From CAVRTJ01 sp964507185 (GTDB taxonomy: Bacteria > Acidobacteriota > UBA4820 > DSQY01), in contig CAZDOY010000018.1 of assembly GCA_964507185.1 (NCBI GenBank), positions 1 through 56,709 of the forward strand: a stretch of 56,709 bases of DNA, in the 5' to 3' direction. The position numbers were made by a program, and so were the translations under genes. Shown piece after piece: positions 1-9,332 of the stretch (its first letter is position 1; each line of letters opens with the position of its first letter). A model generated the notes under the pieces. That model was not told the origin of the DNA, did no database searches, and saw only the letters and a program-made list of their open reading frames with translations.

Positions 1-1820
1 ATTTTGCTGAGGACGATGGCCATGGTTGCGTCCAGGAGGCGTGAGGCCTCCTTTTCGATGCGCTCGACCTCGTCCTTCATCTCCGCGACGAAGGTCTGGT
101 CCTCGATACCGCCCAGGTTGATGAGCACGTTCAGGACGCCGCCCTTAACGCCGGCGAAGGCCATCTGGGCCCCCACGCCCGCATCGGACACCGAGTTCCT
201 GTTGCCCGACTCGGCCGCCCTTCTGGCAAGGGCGATGGCAGAGAGACTCTTTCTTGCGGTTTCGAGCGGCACCGCGACGGCCTGGCGGAGCCCCGACTGC
301 ATGGCGGCCTTCCGCGACGCCTTTTCTTCCGGAGTCTTCTTCGGCAGCCGCATGGCTTGCATGAAGGCGTTGAAGGCGTTCGTGTCATCGTCCACGGCTC
401 TCAGCAGAAAGTCCTTGACCCCCTGGGCTTCGACGGCCGTTTCGGCCATGTCCTCAAAGACCGGCTCGTAACCCGGCTTGCCCACCGTCAGGTTGGCGAC
501 CATGGAAGCGAGCGCCGCTCCAAGCGAACCGGACAACGCCGCGACGCTGCCGCCTCCGGGCGCGGGCGACTCGCGGGAGACCTCGTGGACGAACGCGTCC
601 GTCCGCTTCGAAACGAGATCCTCCGGATCCGGCTCGGCGTATCCGATGACCTTGTCCTTGATGTCGAAAGGCGACACGTCCGCAAGTCCCATGCTCTGGA
701 CGGCCGTCTTGAGGATGTCGTCTACGGGGATCCCCGTGGAGCGCCCCTGCCGTTCCAGGTAGAAGCGCCCCGCGTCCAGCATGGCCTGGAGGGGTACGAG
801 GCCCACGATCTCGCTGCCGGTGACCGCGAGGCCCCTCTCGGCCGCAAGTTCCCGGGCTTTTTCGAGAACGAGGTGGGGCGGGGTGACCTTGAAATCGGTC
901 AGGTTGATGGAAATCTGCACGCGGTCGAACTGGGGCACAACCCACCCGATCGCCTTGCAGTTCGTGAAGAGGCCGGGAATCTTGACGGACTGTCCCGCCA
1001 GCCCGGCGGGATCGAAGCCCCACTGCCGATAGAGCGCCTCGGCGTCGTAGCCGTGGTCCTCTCTGCAGTGGGCGAACAGGGCGCCGGTTTCCTCGGCAGT
1101 GAAGTCGCACGTGCCGCAGAAGTAACGCCCCTCTTCGTGCTTGATGAGTTTTCCCATGTAATAAAAGGGCCTGGTGTCGCCCGTTCGCGCGGACCGGCCC
1201 TTTTCCCGGAGCTCAAACGCGATGTCCGTCGCGTGGTCCTTGCATCGGGAGTTGAGGTCGATGTTGTAGGCGATCAGGAACTCGCGCGCGCCTATGACCG
1301 TAGCGCCGGCGTGGGCATTGAACTCGGCCGGTCCGAAGTCGGGGGCCCATTCCGGTTTCTTCAACTTCTCCGCGAGTCCCTCGTACTCCCCGCGCCGAAC
1401 GTCCGCGAGGTTCCTTCGCTCGGGGCGCGCCGCGGCGTATTCGTACAGGTAGACCGGGATGGACAGTTCCTCACCCACGCGCCGGGCCAGGCTCCTGGCC
1501 ATCGCGATGCAGTCCTCCATGGTCACGTCGTTCACCGGTACGAAAGGGCAGACGTCCGTTGCGCCCATGCGCGGATGCGAGCCGCGGTGGCGGCTCATGT
1601 CGATGACTTCAGAGGCCTTCTTGATCGCACGGAAGGCCGCCTCCTCAACGGCATCGGGAGGGCCGAAGAAAGTCACGACCACGCGGTTCATGTCGGCGCC
1701 CGGGTCCACGTCCTTCAATACGACGCCGTCCACCGATTCGATGGCGTCGGTTATCTGCTTGATGACGGCCATGTCGCGCCCCTCGGAAAAGTTGGGGACG
1801 CATTCGACGATCTTCGCCAT
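1..1820 (-). CDS. ftcD: Bifunctional glutamate formimidoyltransferase / formimidotetrahydrofolate cyclodeaminase, 3' end outside window
   Basis: The protein begins MAKIVECVPNFSEGRD, the signature start of glutamate formimidoyltransferase, and runs 606 residues to the window edge with no stop. It moves the formimino group of formiminoglutamate to tetrahydrofolate and then releases ammonia, the last steps of histidine degradation in the cytosol. The transferase part ends near residue 400; the cyclodeaminase part follows (PGGGSVAALSGSLGAAL, then NAFNAFMQAMRLPK). The start has an ideal Shine-Dalgarno site, GGAGGG six bases upstream. Odd: where relatives have a short loop after REKGR, this protein carries a longer insert with C235-x2-C238-x12-H251-x4-H256, a C2H2 zinc-finger pattern. 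Identification of both domains is firm; the role of the insert is unknown. Confidence 0.93.
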   Translation of the reverse strand, partial: MAKIVECVPNFSEGRDMAVIKQITDAIESVDGVVLKDVDPGADMNRVVVTFFGPPDAVEEAAFRAIKKASEVIDMSRHRGSHPRMGATDVCPFVPVNDVTMEDCIAMARSLARRVGEELSIPVYLYEYAAARPERRNLADVRRGEYEGLAEKLKKPEWAPDFGPAEFNAHAGATVIGAREFLIAYNIDLNSRCKDHATDIAFELREKGRSARTGDTRPFYYMGKLIKHEEGRYFCGTCDFTAEETGALFAHCREDHGYDAEALYRQWGFDPAGLAGQSVKIPGLFTNCKAIGWVVPQFDRVQISINLTDFKVTPPHLVLEKARELAAERGLAVTGSEIVGLVPLQAMLDAGRFYLERQGRSTGIPVDDILKTAVQSMGLADVSPFDIKDKVIGYAEPDPEDLVSKRTDAFVHEVSRESPAPGGGSVAALSGSLGAALASMVANLTVGKPGYEPVFEDMAETAVEAQGVKDFLLRAVDDDTNAFNAFMQAMRLPKKTPEEKASRKAAMQSGLRQAVAVPLETARKSLSAIALARRAAESGNRNSVSDAGVGAQMAFAGVKGGVLNVLINLGGIEDQTFVAEMKDEVERIEKEASRLLDATMAIVLSK

Positions 1821-1916
1821 GAGAATCCCTCCAGATTTGTAAGCCGGGAGAGGAATCGCCCCTCCATCAGAGGTTCACTATACCCACGGCCCCGAGGCGG
1901 TGCAAACGGGAGAAGT

Positions 1917-2016
1917 NNNNNNNNNNNNNNNNNNNNNNNNNNNNNNNNNNNNNNNNNNNNNNNNNNNNNNNNNNNNNNNNNNNNNNNNNNNNNNNNNNNN
2001 NNNNNNNNNNNNNNNN
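1917..2016. other. Assembly gap (100 N)
   Basis: Exactly 100 N, a standard scaffold spacer of unknown true length. I compared the flanks and found no shared sequence, so unlike the second gap this one may hide real DNA between ftcD and the next gene. Confidence 0.99.
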
Positions 2017-2055
2017 CCATTTGACCCCCCCGGGGGGTGGTGGCACAATCTCAGT

Positions 2056-3240
2056 ATGCGCAGACGGTTAGCATTAGCCGCCGCACTACTGCTCCTCCTC
2101 GTTGTTCCGGCTTCGGCCGAAGACCACCTTCATGCGCTCGAGCTTCAAGTGGAGAAACTCAGGGGGCTCAAGTTCACGCATCCGGTGACGGCGCGCTATG
2201 TGGACGGCGATCAGATGAAGAAGATCCTGGTCGGGGAGATCGACCGGGAATACCCGGCCGGACAGTGGTCGAAGATGGAGACGGTGCTCAAGACCTTCGG
2301 CCTGGTACCGCCGAAAATGAACCTGCGCAAGGTGTTGACCGGGTTGCTGGAGGAACAGGTCGCCGGTCTCTACGATCCCAGGGGCAAGGTGCTTTACGTC
2401 GATAGGGACGCACTCGGCGGAGAGGACCTCCTTTCCGGCCTCGGCCTCAAGAACGGCAGCATGTCGGACATCTTCCTCGTGCACGAACTGGACCACGCCC
2501 TCGCGGACCAGCACTTTCACCTCCTGAGCCTGCCGCTCGAGGACCACGGCAACGAGGACAGGGCCAGCGCGGCGCGCTGCGTCGTGGAAGGTGACGCCAC
2601 GTGGGTCATGTTCCGCTACATGTACGGGCTGATGGGCATTTCGCCCGGTCAGCAGGCGAACATGGGCGACCTCGTGAAGACCATGGGACTGGGGCGGGAG
2701 ATGATGGGGCGCGCGGCGCCGGCCTACGTGGAGGAAAACCTGCTGATGGGGTATCTCGGCGGGCTCGCCCTGGTCAAGGAGGCCTATGACCGCTCGGGTT
2801 TCGCGGGCGTCAATGCCCTTTACAGGAACCCTCCCCGGTCGATGGAGGACGTCCTGCACCCGAAGAAATACTTCGCCGGCAACGACCCGCCGGCCAAGGT
2901 CACGGTGTCCACGCCCGCGAGCTGGCGGAAGGCGGGATGGCGGGAGCTGGACGGCGGTACCTGGGGAGAGTTGAACGCCAGCATCATACTGGCGGAGTGG
3001 GGGAACGCCAGAGACGCGGCCGACAAGGCCGCGGCCGGCTGGGGGGGCGATTCTTACAAAGTCTATAGCGGCCCGGCCGGCGCCCGTGCCTTCATCTGGA
3101 AGACCGAATGGGACACGACGAAGGACGCGGGGGAGTTTGCCGCGGCAGCCCGCAAGAGCCCCGGCCTCGAGGTCGTCGTGAAGGGACGGAGCGTGACCGT
3201 TGTCAAGGGCGGGCCGGAGAAGCGCAAGCAACCGTCATGA
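2056..3240 (+). CDS. Secreted HExxH-type putative metallopeptidase
   Basis: A 394-aa protein with an N-terminal signal peptide (MRRRLALAAALLLLLVVPASA). Around residue 140 it has FLVHELDHALADQHF, an HExxH zinc-binding pattern set in the HELxHAxxDQHF context seen in uncharacterised secreted proteins of Acidobacteria, Actinobacteria and Chloroflexi. A second glutamate to complete the zinc site may lie in the following helix (NEDRASAARCVVEGDATW), where VEGDA resembles the ExxxA third-ligand motif of such enzymes. The rest has no domain I recognise. The start is the first ATG before the signal peptide; the reading frame also runs upstream into the N gap, so a promoter could not be assessed. Peptidase activity is inference from the motif. 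Confidence 0.8.
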   Translation: MRRRLALAAALLLLLVVPASAEDHLHALELQVEKLRGLKFTHPVTARYVDGDQMKKILVGEIDREYPAGQWSKMETVLKTFGLVPPKMNLRKVLTGLLEEQVAGLYDPRGKVLYVDRDALGGEDLLSGLGLKNGSMSDIFLVHELDHALADQHFHLLSLPLEDHGNEDRASAARCVVEGDATWVMFRYMYGLMGISPGQQANMGDLVKTMGLGREMMGRAAPAYVEENLLMGYLGGLALVKEAYDRSGFAGVNALYRNPPRSMEDVLHPKKYFAGNDPPAKVTVSTPASWRKAGWRELDGGTWGELNASIILAEWGNARDAADKAAAGWGGDSYKVYSGPAGARAFIWKTEWDTTKDAGEFAAAARKSPGLEVVVKGRSVTVVKGGPEKRKQPS

Positions 3241-3325
3241 GCAGGCGCGTGGCGCGGACGTGACGGCAAACAAGAGCGTGCTGCCCGGAACGATCGGACC
3301 GGCCGCACCGTCAGGAGGACAACTT

Positions 3326-4216
3326 ATGCACCCTGTAGTGACTAAAACGGACTACGCGGATATCCCCCTTCTATCACGCGGAAAGGTCAGGGACATGTAC
3401 GACCTGGACGACCAGGTCCTCATCGTGGTCACGGACCGCCTCTCGGCCTTCGACCACGTCCTTCCGAACGGCATCCCCGACAAGGGAAGGGTGCTCAACC
3501 TGCTCTCGGCCTTCTGGTTCGAGAAGACCCGGCACATCGTCAAGAACCACATGGCGAGCATCGACCCGGACGACCTTCCATCCCAGCTATGCCCCCACAA
3601 AGAGAGCCTGGACGGGCGTTTCATGCTGGCCAGAAAGGCCCGGATGCTCCCCATCGAATGCGTGGTGAGGGGCTACCTGAGCGGCTCGGGATGGAAGGAC
3701 TACCAGAAGACCGGCTCCGTGTGCGGTATCGGCCTTCCCGCGGGCCTGAAGGAGAGCGACCGCCTGCCCGAGCCGATCTTCACGCCCTCCACCAAGGCCG
3801 TTACCGGCCACGACGAGAACATTGCGTTCGACAAGGCCGTGGAACTGGTCGGTGAAGGACTCGCGGGCAAGGTGCGGGAGCTGTCGTTGTCGCTCTACAA
3901 CTTCGCGGCGGACTACGCCCGCACGCGCGGCATTATCATCGCGGACACCAAGTTCGAATTCGGCCTGCTCGAGGGGAACGTCATCCTGTGCGACGAGGCG
4001 CTCACGCCCGACTCGAGCCGTTTCTGGCCGGCCGATCTCTACGAGCCGGGGAAGTCGCAGCCTTCCTTCGACAAGCAGTACGTCCGCGATTACCTTCTGT
4101 CCATCAAGTGGAACAAGGAACCGCCGGTCCCGGAGCTTCCGGCGGAGGTCATCGCCAGGACGTCGGAGAAGTACAGAGAGGCCTACGAAAAGCTCACCGA
4201 GCAGCCTCTACCCTGA
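3326..4216 (+). CDS. purC: Phosphoribosylaminoimidazole-succinocarboxamide (SAICAR) synthase
   Basis: This enzyme joins aspartate to CAIR with ATP in purine synthesis. The 296-aa sequence has the family blocks SRGKVRDMYDLDD (residues 17-29), DRLSAFDHVLPNGIPDKG, the SAICAR synthetase signature around RGYLSGSGWKDY, and ADTKFEFGL. At nearly 300 residues it belongs to the longer form (as in yeast Ade1) rather than the roughly 237-aa E. coli form. The start follows AGGAGG at good spacing, which excludes the longer in-frame upstream ATG. purF lies 45 kb away, so the purine genes are scattered here. rimI follows 43 bp downstream on the same strand. Confidence 0.96.
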   Translation: MHPVVTKTDYADIPLLSRGKVRDMYDLDDQVLIVVTDRLSAFDHVLPNGIPDKGRVLNLLSAFWFEKTRHIVKNHMASIDPDDLPSQLCPHKESLDGRFMLARKARMLPIECVVRGYLSGSGWKDYQKTGSVCGIGLPAGLKESDRLPEPIFTPSTKAVTGHDENIAFDKAVELVGEGLAGKVRELSLSLYNFAADYARTRGIIIADTKFEFGLLEGNVILCDEALTPDSSRFWPADLYEPGKSQPSFDKQYVRDYLLSIKWNKEPPVPELPAEVIARTSEKYREAYEKLTEQPLP

Positions 4217-4259
4217 TGCTCGGACGGCCTGCGCATTCGGAGGGCGGGGTGCATAAGCC

Positions 4260-4748
4260 ATGGCACTGAGGCGCGAAGCTCTGGCGTGTATCCGGCCCAT
4301 GCGCGAAGCGGACCTCGGAAGGGTCAGCGGCATAGAGTCCGCGACCTTCCCGAGTCCGTGGCCGTACGAATCGCTGGAATACGAATTCGCGCGCAACCCC
4401 TTCTGCGCCTCGTTTGTCGCGGAGTCCGCCGGGGAAGTCGTCGGATACGCCTTCGTCTGGCTGATCTACGAACAGGCGCACCTCATAAACGTGGCCGTCG
4501 ACGGCTCACGGAGGGGGCGGGGTTTCGGCGAGGCCCTTCTCTTTCACGTGTTGAGCTACGCCAGGCGAAACGGGGCCGAACGGATGCATCTCGAAGTCAG
4601 GGAGAACAACGTGCCCGCCATCTCGCTCTACGAGCGCTACGGTTTCCAGACGCTGGGCAGGGGGGAAAACTACTACAGCGACGGGACGGCCGCCATCTTC
4701 ATGGAAGCGGTACTCTCCCAGCTCGCCCCCGGCATCCGGCCGGTCTGA
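4260..4748 (+). CDS. rimI: Ribosomal-protein-alanine N-acetyltransferase (GNAT family)
   Basis: A 162-aa GNAT acetyltransferase with the RimI layout: IRPMREADLGRVSGIE at the start, AHLINVAVDGSRRGRGFGEALL with the acetyl-CoA-binding R-x-x-G-x-G loop near residues 82-89, and the C-terminal LEVRENNVPAISLYERYGF followed by GRGENYY. RimI acetylates the N-terminal alanine of ribosomal protein S18, and relatives acetylate other proteins. The start codon is the first ATG after purC, without a strong Shine-Dalgarno site; the gene may be cotranscribed with purC. The family assignment is firm and the substrate is inferred. Confidence 0.92.
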   Translation: MALRREALACIRPMREADLGRVSGIESATFPSPWPYESLEYEFARNPFCASFVAESAGEVVGYAFVWLIYEQAHLINVAVDGSRRGRGFGEALLFHVLSYARRNGAERMHLEVRENNVPAISLYERYGFQTLGRGENYYSDGTAAIFMEAVLSQLAPGIRPV

Positions 4749-4920
4749 CCCCTCCGCGCTCGACCTGTCTTTTCGCTCCGTGACAATGTCGACCCTGTCA
4801 AATCTGTGGACTTGACCTGGATAGAGGACTACAATCGGTGTCGTCAAGTTTCTTCTGTTTTTTGTTCGGGGGATGCTTTCCGTTCCCGAATCGCGGGGCG
4901 GACCATCGATGGGGTGTGAC

Positions 4921-5529
4921 ATGAAAAAAGTCGTGTTGTTCTTGATGCTGGTCGGAATGGCCTTCGCGGCACACGCGCAGGCGGGCACGTGGTATTTCTC
5001 CTTCATGCCCGGCTTCCAGTTCGATTCGGGCACGAGCACCTTTCCCAGCTATACGGGAGAAAGGGGAAGCGTTCAGCCTCGTTCGGGCCTCGTCGCAAGC
5101 TTCGACGGCGAGTACCTCTTCACCGAGCATACCGGGGTGCACGTGGGCATGATCTATAACCAGGGACGGTATAAAGAGGGATTGTTGTTTTATCCCTTGG
5201 GCCTCAGGGGAGAGTGGAGCGTTGACTACTTTGAAAGCGATTTCGGGATAATAGAGGTCGGACCCGAATACGTGGCTCCGTTGGGCCGGGACGGTCAACT
5301 GTATTTCCAGGCGAACGTCGGCTTCACGGTGGGACACGATGCGCGCAGGATATACAGTTCCAGGCAAGAGGCCAAGTTCAAGGACGGTGTCGTCTACGGC
5401 ATCGCCTTCGGCTACCGGCATTTCTTCGGTAGACGCGCCGGCATCGCCGCCCAGCTCGCATACCACAAGGTGGATCAGTGGAAGACCGACCACGTCGACG
5501 CCAGGGTGGGAGTCGTGTTCCGGTTTTGA
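4921..5529 (+). CDS. Small outer-membrane beta-barrel protein
   Basis: A 202-aa exported protein: MKKVVLFLMLVGMAFAAHAQA is a signal peptide with an AHA cleavage site. The mature part has alternating hydrophobic and aromatic strands (WYFSFMPGFQF, HTGVHVGMIYN, LYFQANVGFTVG, AGIAAQLAYHKV) and ends in aromatic VVFRF, the C-terminal signal recognised by the BAM insertion machinery. This fits an eight-stranded OmpW/OmpA-like barrel. The start was placed at the signal peptide; an in-frame ATG 16 codons upstream would give a non-signal leader. No ligand or function can be read from the sequence. Confidence 0.8.
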   Translation: MKKVVLFLMLVGMAFAAHAQAGTWYFSFMPGFQFDSGTSTFPSYTGERGSVQPRSGLVASFDGEYLFTEHTGVHVGMIYNQGRYKEGLLFYPLGLRGEWSVDYFESDFGIIEVGPEYVAPLGRDGQLYFQANVGFTVGHDARRIYSSRQEAKFKDGVVYGIAFGYRHFFGRRAGIAAQLAYHKVDQWKTDHVDARVGVVFRF

Positions 5530-5606
5530 CGTCGATCCGCCGGGTGGCCTCGCCGGCGTAGCAGGCGGGCACGGCAAGGCGCCCGGACGAAGAAACGGTC
5601 GCGGGC

Positions 5607-7255
5607 TTATTTCAAAAGAGACAAGACCCGCCGGGCTCGTTCGGCCGGTCCGAGCACCGGCGCGGGCAGGGAAAGCCTGCTTCCGGCGGCGAGCAAAGGC
5701 ACGAGCTTCTCGAGGTCGGGACCCGAGTCCGCGGCGGTNNNNNNNNNNNNNNNNNNNNNNNNNNNNNNNNNNNNNNNNNNNNNNNNNNNNNNNNNNNNNN
5801 NNNNNNNNNNNNNNNNNNNNNNNNNNNNNNNNNNNNNNCGGCGGCGAGCAAAGGCACGAGCTTCTCGAGGTCGGGACCCGAGTCCGCGGCGGTGATGGCC
5901 ACGCGGATGGGGTGGAAGAGCTTGCGCCCCTTGATCTTCGTCTCGGCCTTGATGGCGAGCACGGCTTCGCGGTAGGCGCCGGGGAGGGCGAGGTCCATGG
6001 ACTCGGTCTTCTCTATGAAGGCCGCGATGACCCTGGGGGCGTCCGGGTCCTCCAGGCTCTCGCGGGCCTGCTCGTCCATGGAATCCACGTCGAAGAAGAA
6101 GACCGGGTCGCTGACGGACGGGGCGTCGGACAGGACGTCGATCCTGTCGCGCAGCATCTCTGCGAGCAGGAAGAGCCACTCCTGCGTCGGCGCGTCGAGG
6201 TCGCCGGAGGGCAGGCGACCGGCCTCTTCCAGGTAGGGTCTCAAGCCCTCCGCCAGATCGGCCGCGTCCAGCTTTTTGATGTGCTCCCGGTTCAGGAACC
6301 GGAGCTTCGGCTCGTCGAACACGGCCGCGGACTTGTTGACCCGGTCCAGGGCGAAGGCGCCGGTGATTTCGGACAGGTCCAGCACCTCTTTCCCGCTTTC
6401 GTCCGACCAGCCCAGGAGGGCCAGTCCGTTGATCATGGCCTCGGGCAGGAAGCCCCGCTTCCGGAAGGCGTCGAGCGACACGTCGCCGTGGCGTTTGGAG
6501 AGCTTGCTGCCGTCCGGGCCCAGGATCATGGAAAGGTGGGCGAAGTCCGGAGGGTCGAAGCCGAGGGCCTCGTAGAGGACGATCTGCTTGGGCGTGTTGG
6601 AGAGGTGGTCTTCCCCGCGGATCACGTGGGTGATCTCCATCAGCGCGTCGTCGATGACCACCGCGAAGTTGTAGGTGGGCGACCCGTCGGGCCTGGCCAG
6701 GATCCAGTCCCCGAAGGCGTGAGTGTGAATGGACACGTGCCCCCGCACCCTGTCCGTGAAGGATACGGTGTGGGGCTGGACTTTGAGGCGGATGGAGGGG
6801 CGGCGACCCTCGGCCTCTTTCTCAGCGCGCTGGGCGGGCGTGAGGTGGCGGCACGTCCCGGGGTAGATGTAGGTGCGCCCGGCCGCCCGCGCCGCTTCGC
6901 GGTCCCGGTCGAGCTCTTCCTGCGTGCAGTAGCAGGGGTAGGCCCCGTCCTCGTCGAGGAGACGCTGGATGTAAGACCTGTACAGGCCATAGCGCTCGGT
7001 CTGCCGGTAGGGTCCCGCGTCCCCTCCGACCTCCGGGCCTTCGTCCCAGTCGAGCCCCAGCCACCTGAGGTCGCCGAGGACCGATGCAACGCTTCCCTCG
7101 GTCGACCGGGCGGCATCCGTATCCTCGAGGCGAAGCACGAACGTCCCGCCCTTCCTGCGGGCGAAAAGCCAGTTGAAGAGGGCCGTGCGCACGTTGCCGA
7201 GGTGAAGGTGGCCGGTGGGTGAAGGGGCGAAACGGACGCGGATATCTTGGGACAC
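5607..7255 (-). CDS. gltX: Glutamate-tRNA ligase, artificially split by an assembly gap
   Basis: A class I aminoacyl-tRNA synthetase that charges tRNA-Glu. It shows RFAPSPTGHLHLGNVRTALF (HIGH region) at the N terminus and KLSKRHGD (KMSKS-type loop) near residue 240. The start is a GTG with GGAGGT six bases upstream, preferred to an ATG eight codons earlier. The 3' part contains 100 N flanked by two identical 55-bp copies. Removing one copy and the N (155 bases) restores one open frame of 497 residues ending ARRVLSLLK and a stop, a normal length for GltX. As deposited, the frame shifts at the gap, so annotation software may call it truncated or split. The gene itself is very likely intact. Confidence 0.95.
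5684..5893. other. gltX: False scaffold gap: 100 N between duplicated 55-bp contig ends
   Basis: The 55 bases at 5684-5738 (starting CGGCGGCGAGCAAAGG) are identical to those at 5839-5893, and the N run 5739-5838 lies between them. Two contigs that overlap by 55 bp were joined with N instead of being merged. Collapsing the copies restores the gltX frame, which independently supports this. Confidence 0.95.
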
Positions 7256-7402
7256 GATCTTACCTCCAGGCCGGGGCATTGTAGCCCTTCATCCCGGGGT
7301 TGGCAAGCTCGTCGGTAGCCGGGTGGACCTTCACGAAGACGGGGACCGCCGGCTCTCGGCCGTGGGCCCGCTTCCCACCCAAACGGTCAGAAGCATGTGG
7401 AT

Positions 7403-7732
7403 TCAGTAGATGGGTACGGAGGGATCGACCGTGCGGCTCCACCGGTCGATGCCGCCCTTCATGTTGATGAGGTTCCGGAGTCCGAGTCCGGCCAGGTAGG
7501 TGCACACCTGGTAGCTCCGTATGCCGTGGTGGCAGTAGATGACGTAGGGCCCTCCGTCGGCCCTTAGATGATGCCGCCAGTAGTGAAGCTCCGACATGGG
7601 AACGAGCTTCGCGCTCTCGAGATGGCACAGGGCCCATTCGTAATGCTCCCGAACATCCAGGAGCTCCACGTCTTTCGAAGACTTCAGCAGGTCGGCAATT
7701 TCAAGCGGCTCGATGCTCTGAAATGAAGGCAC
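7403..7732 (-). CDS. Rhodanese-like domain protein
   Basis: A single rhodanese domain of about 109 residues: IEPLEIADLLKSSKDVELLDVREHYEW at the front, then the active-site loop CHHGIRS with the catalytic cysteine, then AGLGLRNLINMKGGIDRWS. Such GlpE-like domains move sulfane sulfur from donors such as thiosulfate to acceptors. I chose a GTG start with GGAGAG five bases upstream; an in-frame ATG 27 codons earlier (7813) overlaps the preceding HD-GYP gene and adds a basic, Gly/Ser/Pro-rich leader. It lies 49 bp after the HD-GYP gene on the same strand and may be cotranscribed. Physiological substrate unknown. Confidence 0.87.
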   Translation of the reverse strand: MPSFQSIEPLEIADLLKSSKDVELLDVREHYEWALCHLESAKLVPMSELHYWRHHLRADGGPYVIYCHHGIRSYQVCTYLAGLGLRNLINMKGGIDRWSRTVDPSVPIY

Positions 7733-7781
7733 GCGCACTCTCCGTGGTCCACTCAAGGAGAGAACAGGCGATCCGCCGGTC

Positions 7782-9332
7782 CTATTCCTGGACCCCTGAA
7801 AGGGTGGGTGCATCCGATTGCTCGATGGGGGTGGAACGGATTGAATCCTCGTAGATTTCGGCGATTTCGGCCTGACAACCCAGGAAGGCCTGGATGACCT
7901 TTGGGTCGAGGTGGGAGGGCTTGACCCTCTCGTCGCCGTCCAGCAGGACGGCGACCGCCCGCTCGTGGGTGAAAGCCCTCTTGTAGGGGCGCTCCATTCT
8001 GAGGGCGTCGTAGATGTCGGCGATCTTCACGATTCTGGCTTCCAGCGGGATGTCCTCGCCCCTGGAACCATCGGGGTATCCCGTGCCGTCGTAGTTCTCG
8101 TGGTGCGAGCGGGCGATGCTGGCCGCCATGGCCAGATTGGGCGATCCACCCAGAATGATGGCTCCGTGGATGGTGTGCCTTTTCATGGTGCTCATTTCCC
8201 TGTCCGTAAGGGGGCCCTGTTTCCGCAACAGGTCCAACGGGATGGTTATCTTACCGACGTCGTGCATCTGCGCACACTGGGAGATCCAGTGGACAAAGGC
8301 CCCGTCACACCCGAGTGCCCTGGCTATGGTCTCCGAATAGAGGTTGACGCGGCGTATGTGACCGGAGATGTTCCTGTCCTGGAACTCGGCGGCCAGCGCG
8401 AGAGCCTCCATCATGTAGAAAAACGCGCCCTGAGTGCGCCGGGTCTCCTGCCATATGCGCTTGAAGACGTTCCAATGACGGACGCTGGCCCTGAGAATTG
8501 GAAACTCGTAATGGTCCACCTGCCGGGGGTATCCGGCCACGAACAGGATGTTGGATGCCGACCAGACCGCCGCAAAGTTGGACAGTTCGAGGGATTCAGG
8601 CGCGCCGACAAGGTTGCGAACCTCGACGGGAACGTGCGAGTTGGAAAGAAACTGGTTTTCACCTTTGGCGTAAGGCTCCAGCGCCGCTTCGATCTCTCCC
8701 GGTCTGGAGAGCGTCGTCCCGCTCTTCCACCGGTCTTCCGAGAGGTAGAAGCTCAGTCCGTGGCGCATCTCTTGTATGATCACGCCACCCCAGACGAAAG
8801 CGGGATTTTGCTGGCGGTGAAGACGGGATCCCAGAAGCTGTCTGGCCATCTGGAGCGCCACGCTTTCCGGTTTCCATTCCGCGTTGATCTTGTCGGCGTA
8901 GTGTTCCGCAAAGGCGCCCATCTCGTCGATGTGGTAGTAGGCGAGAAGGAGGCGGTCGTACAGGTTCCTGGTGCGAAGCATGGACCGGATTCTGACCAGG
9001 AGTTCGGTCCTTCTTATGGGCTTGGTGACGAATTCCTCGACGCCCGCGTCGAGCGCCGCCACGCAGGCATCGGAATCCGCCGAGTCGGCAAGCACGATGA
9101 TGGGAATGCGCTGGGTCTTTTCGTCCGCCTTGAGCGAGCGGCATAGCTCGCAGTTCTCCATGCCGGGAAGGCCCAGGTCCATGATGATCAGATCAGGCGG
9201 CTTGTCCTGCAGGATCTCCTTCGTCCGCTTTCCCGAAAAGCTGGTCGAAAGGACGAACCCTTCCGCAGTCAGCCATGTCGCGAGGTGTGTTCGGGTGTCC
9301 GCATCGTTGTCCACAAGGAGGATACGATCCAT
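7782..9332 (-). CDS. Response regulator with C-terminal HD-GYP phosphodiesterase domain
   Basis: A 516-aa signalling protein. Residues 1-120 form a receiver: MDRILLVDNDAD, phospho-acceptor Asp52 in LIIMDLGLPG, and the conserved Lys in VTKPI. A middle region of about 170 residues has no motif I recognise. The C-terminal HD-GYP domain keeps its metal and signature residues: AQMHDVGKITIP, HHENYDGTGYP and ARIVKIADIYDAL. HD-GYP domains with these residues usually hydrolyse cyclic-di-GMP. The start MDRILLVD follows GGAGAGG, and an ATG 11 codons upstream is less likely. No histidine kinase is adjacent. A GGDEF enzyme at 40.8 kb and PilZ receptors at 24-26 kb could be pathway partners. Confidence 0.92.
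   Translation of the reverse strand: MDRILLVDNDADTRTHLATWLTAEGFVLSTSFSGKRTKEILQDKPPDLIIMDLGLPGMENCELCRSLKADEKTQRIPIIVLADSADSDACVAALDAGVEEFVTKPIRRTELLVRIRSMLRTRNLYDRLLLAYYHIDEMGAFAEHYADKINAEWKPESVALQMARQLLGSRLHRQQNPAFVWGGVIIQEMRHGLSFYLSEDRWKSGTTLSRPGEIEAALEPYAKGENQFLSNSHVPVEVRNLVGAPESLELSNFAAVWSASNILFVAGYPRQVDHYEFPILRASVRHWNVFKRIWQETRRTQGAFFYMMEALALAAEFQDRNISGHIRRVNLYSETIARALGCDGAFVHWISQCAQMHDVGKITIPLDLLRKQGPLTDREMSTMKRHTIHGAIILGGSPNLAMAASIARSHHENYDGTGYPDGSRGEDIPLEARIVKIADIYDALRMERPYKRAFTHERAVAVLLDGDERVKPSHLDPKVIQAFLGCQAEIAEIYEDSIRSTPIEQSDAPTLSGVQE

Noticed and set aside
1917..2016. Possibility that the first N gap is also an unmerged overlap
   Set aside because: The sequences on its two sides share no repeat.
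357..2024. Long plus-strand open frame opposite ftcD
   Set aside because: It is the antisense shadow of ftcD in GC-rich DNA, rich in Arg/Gly/Val/His, with no domain, and runs through the N gap.
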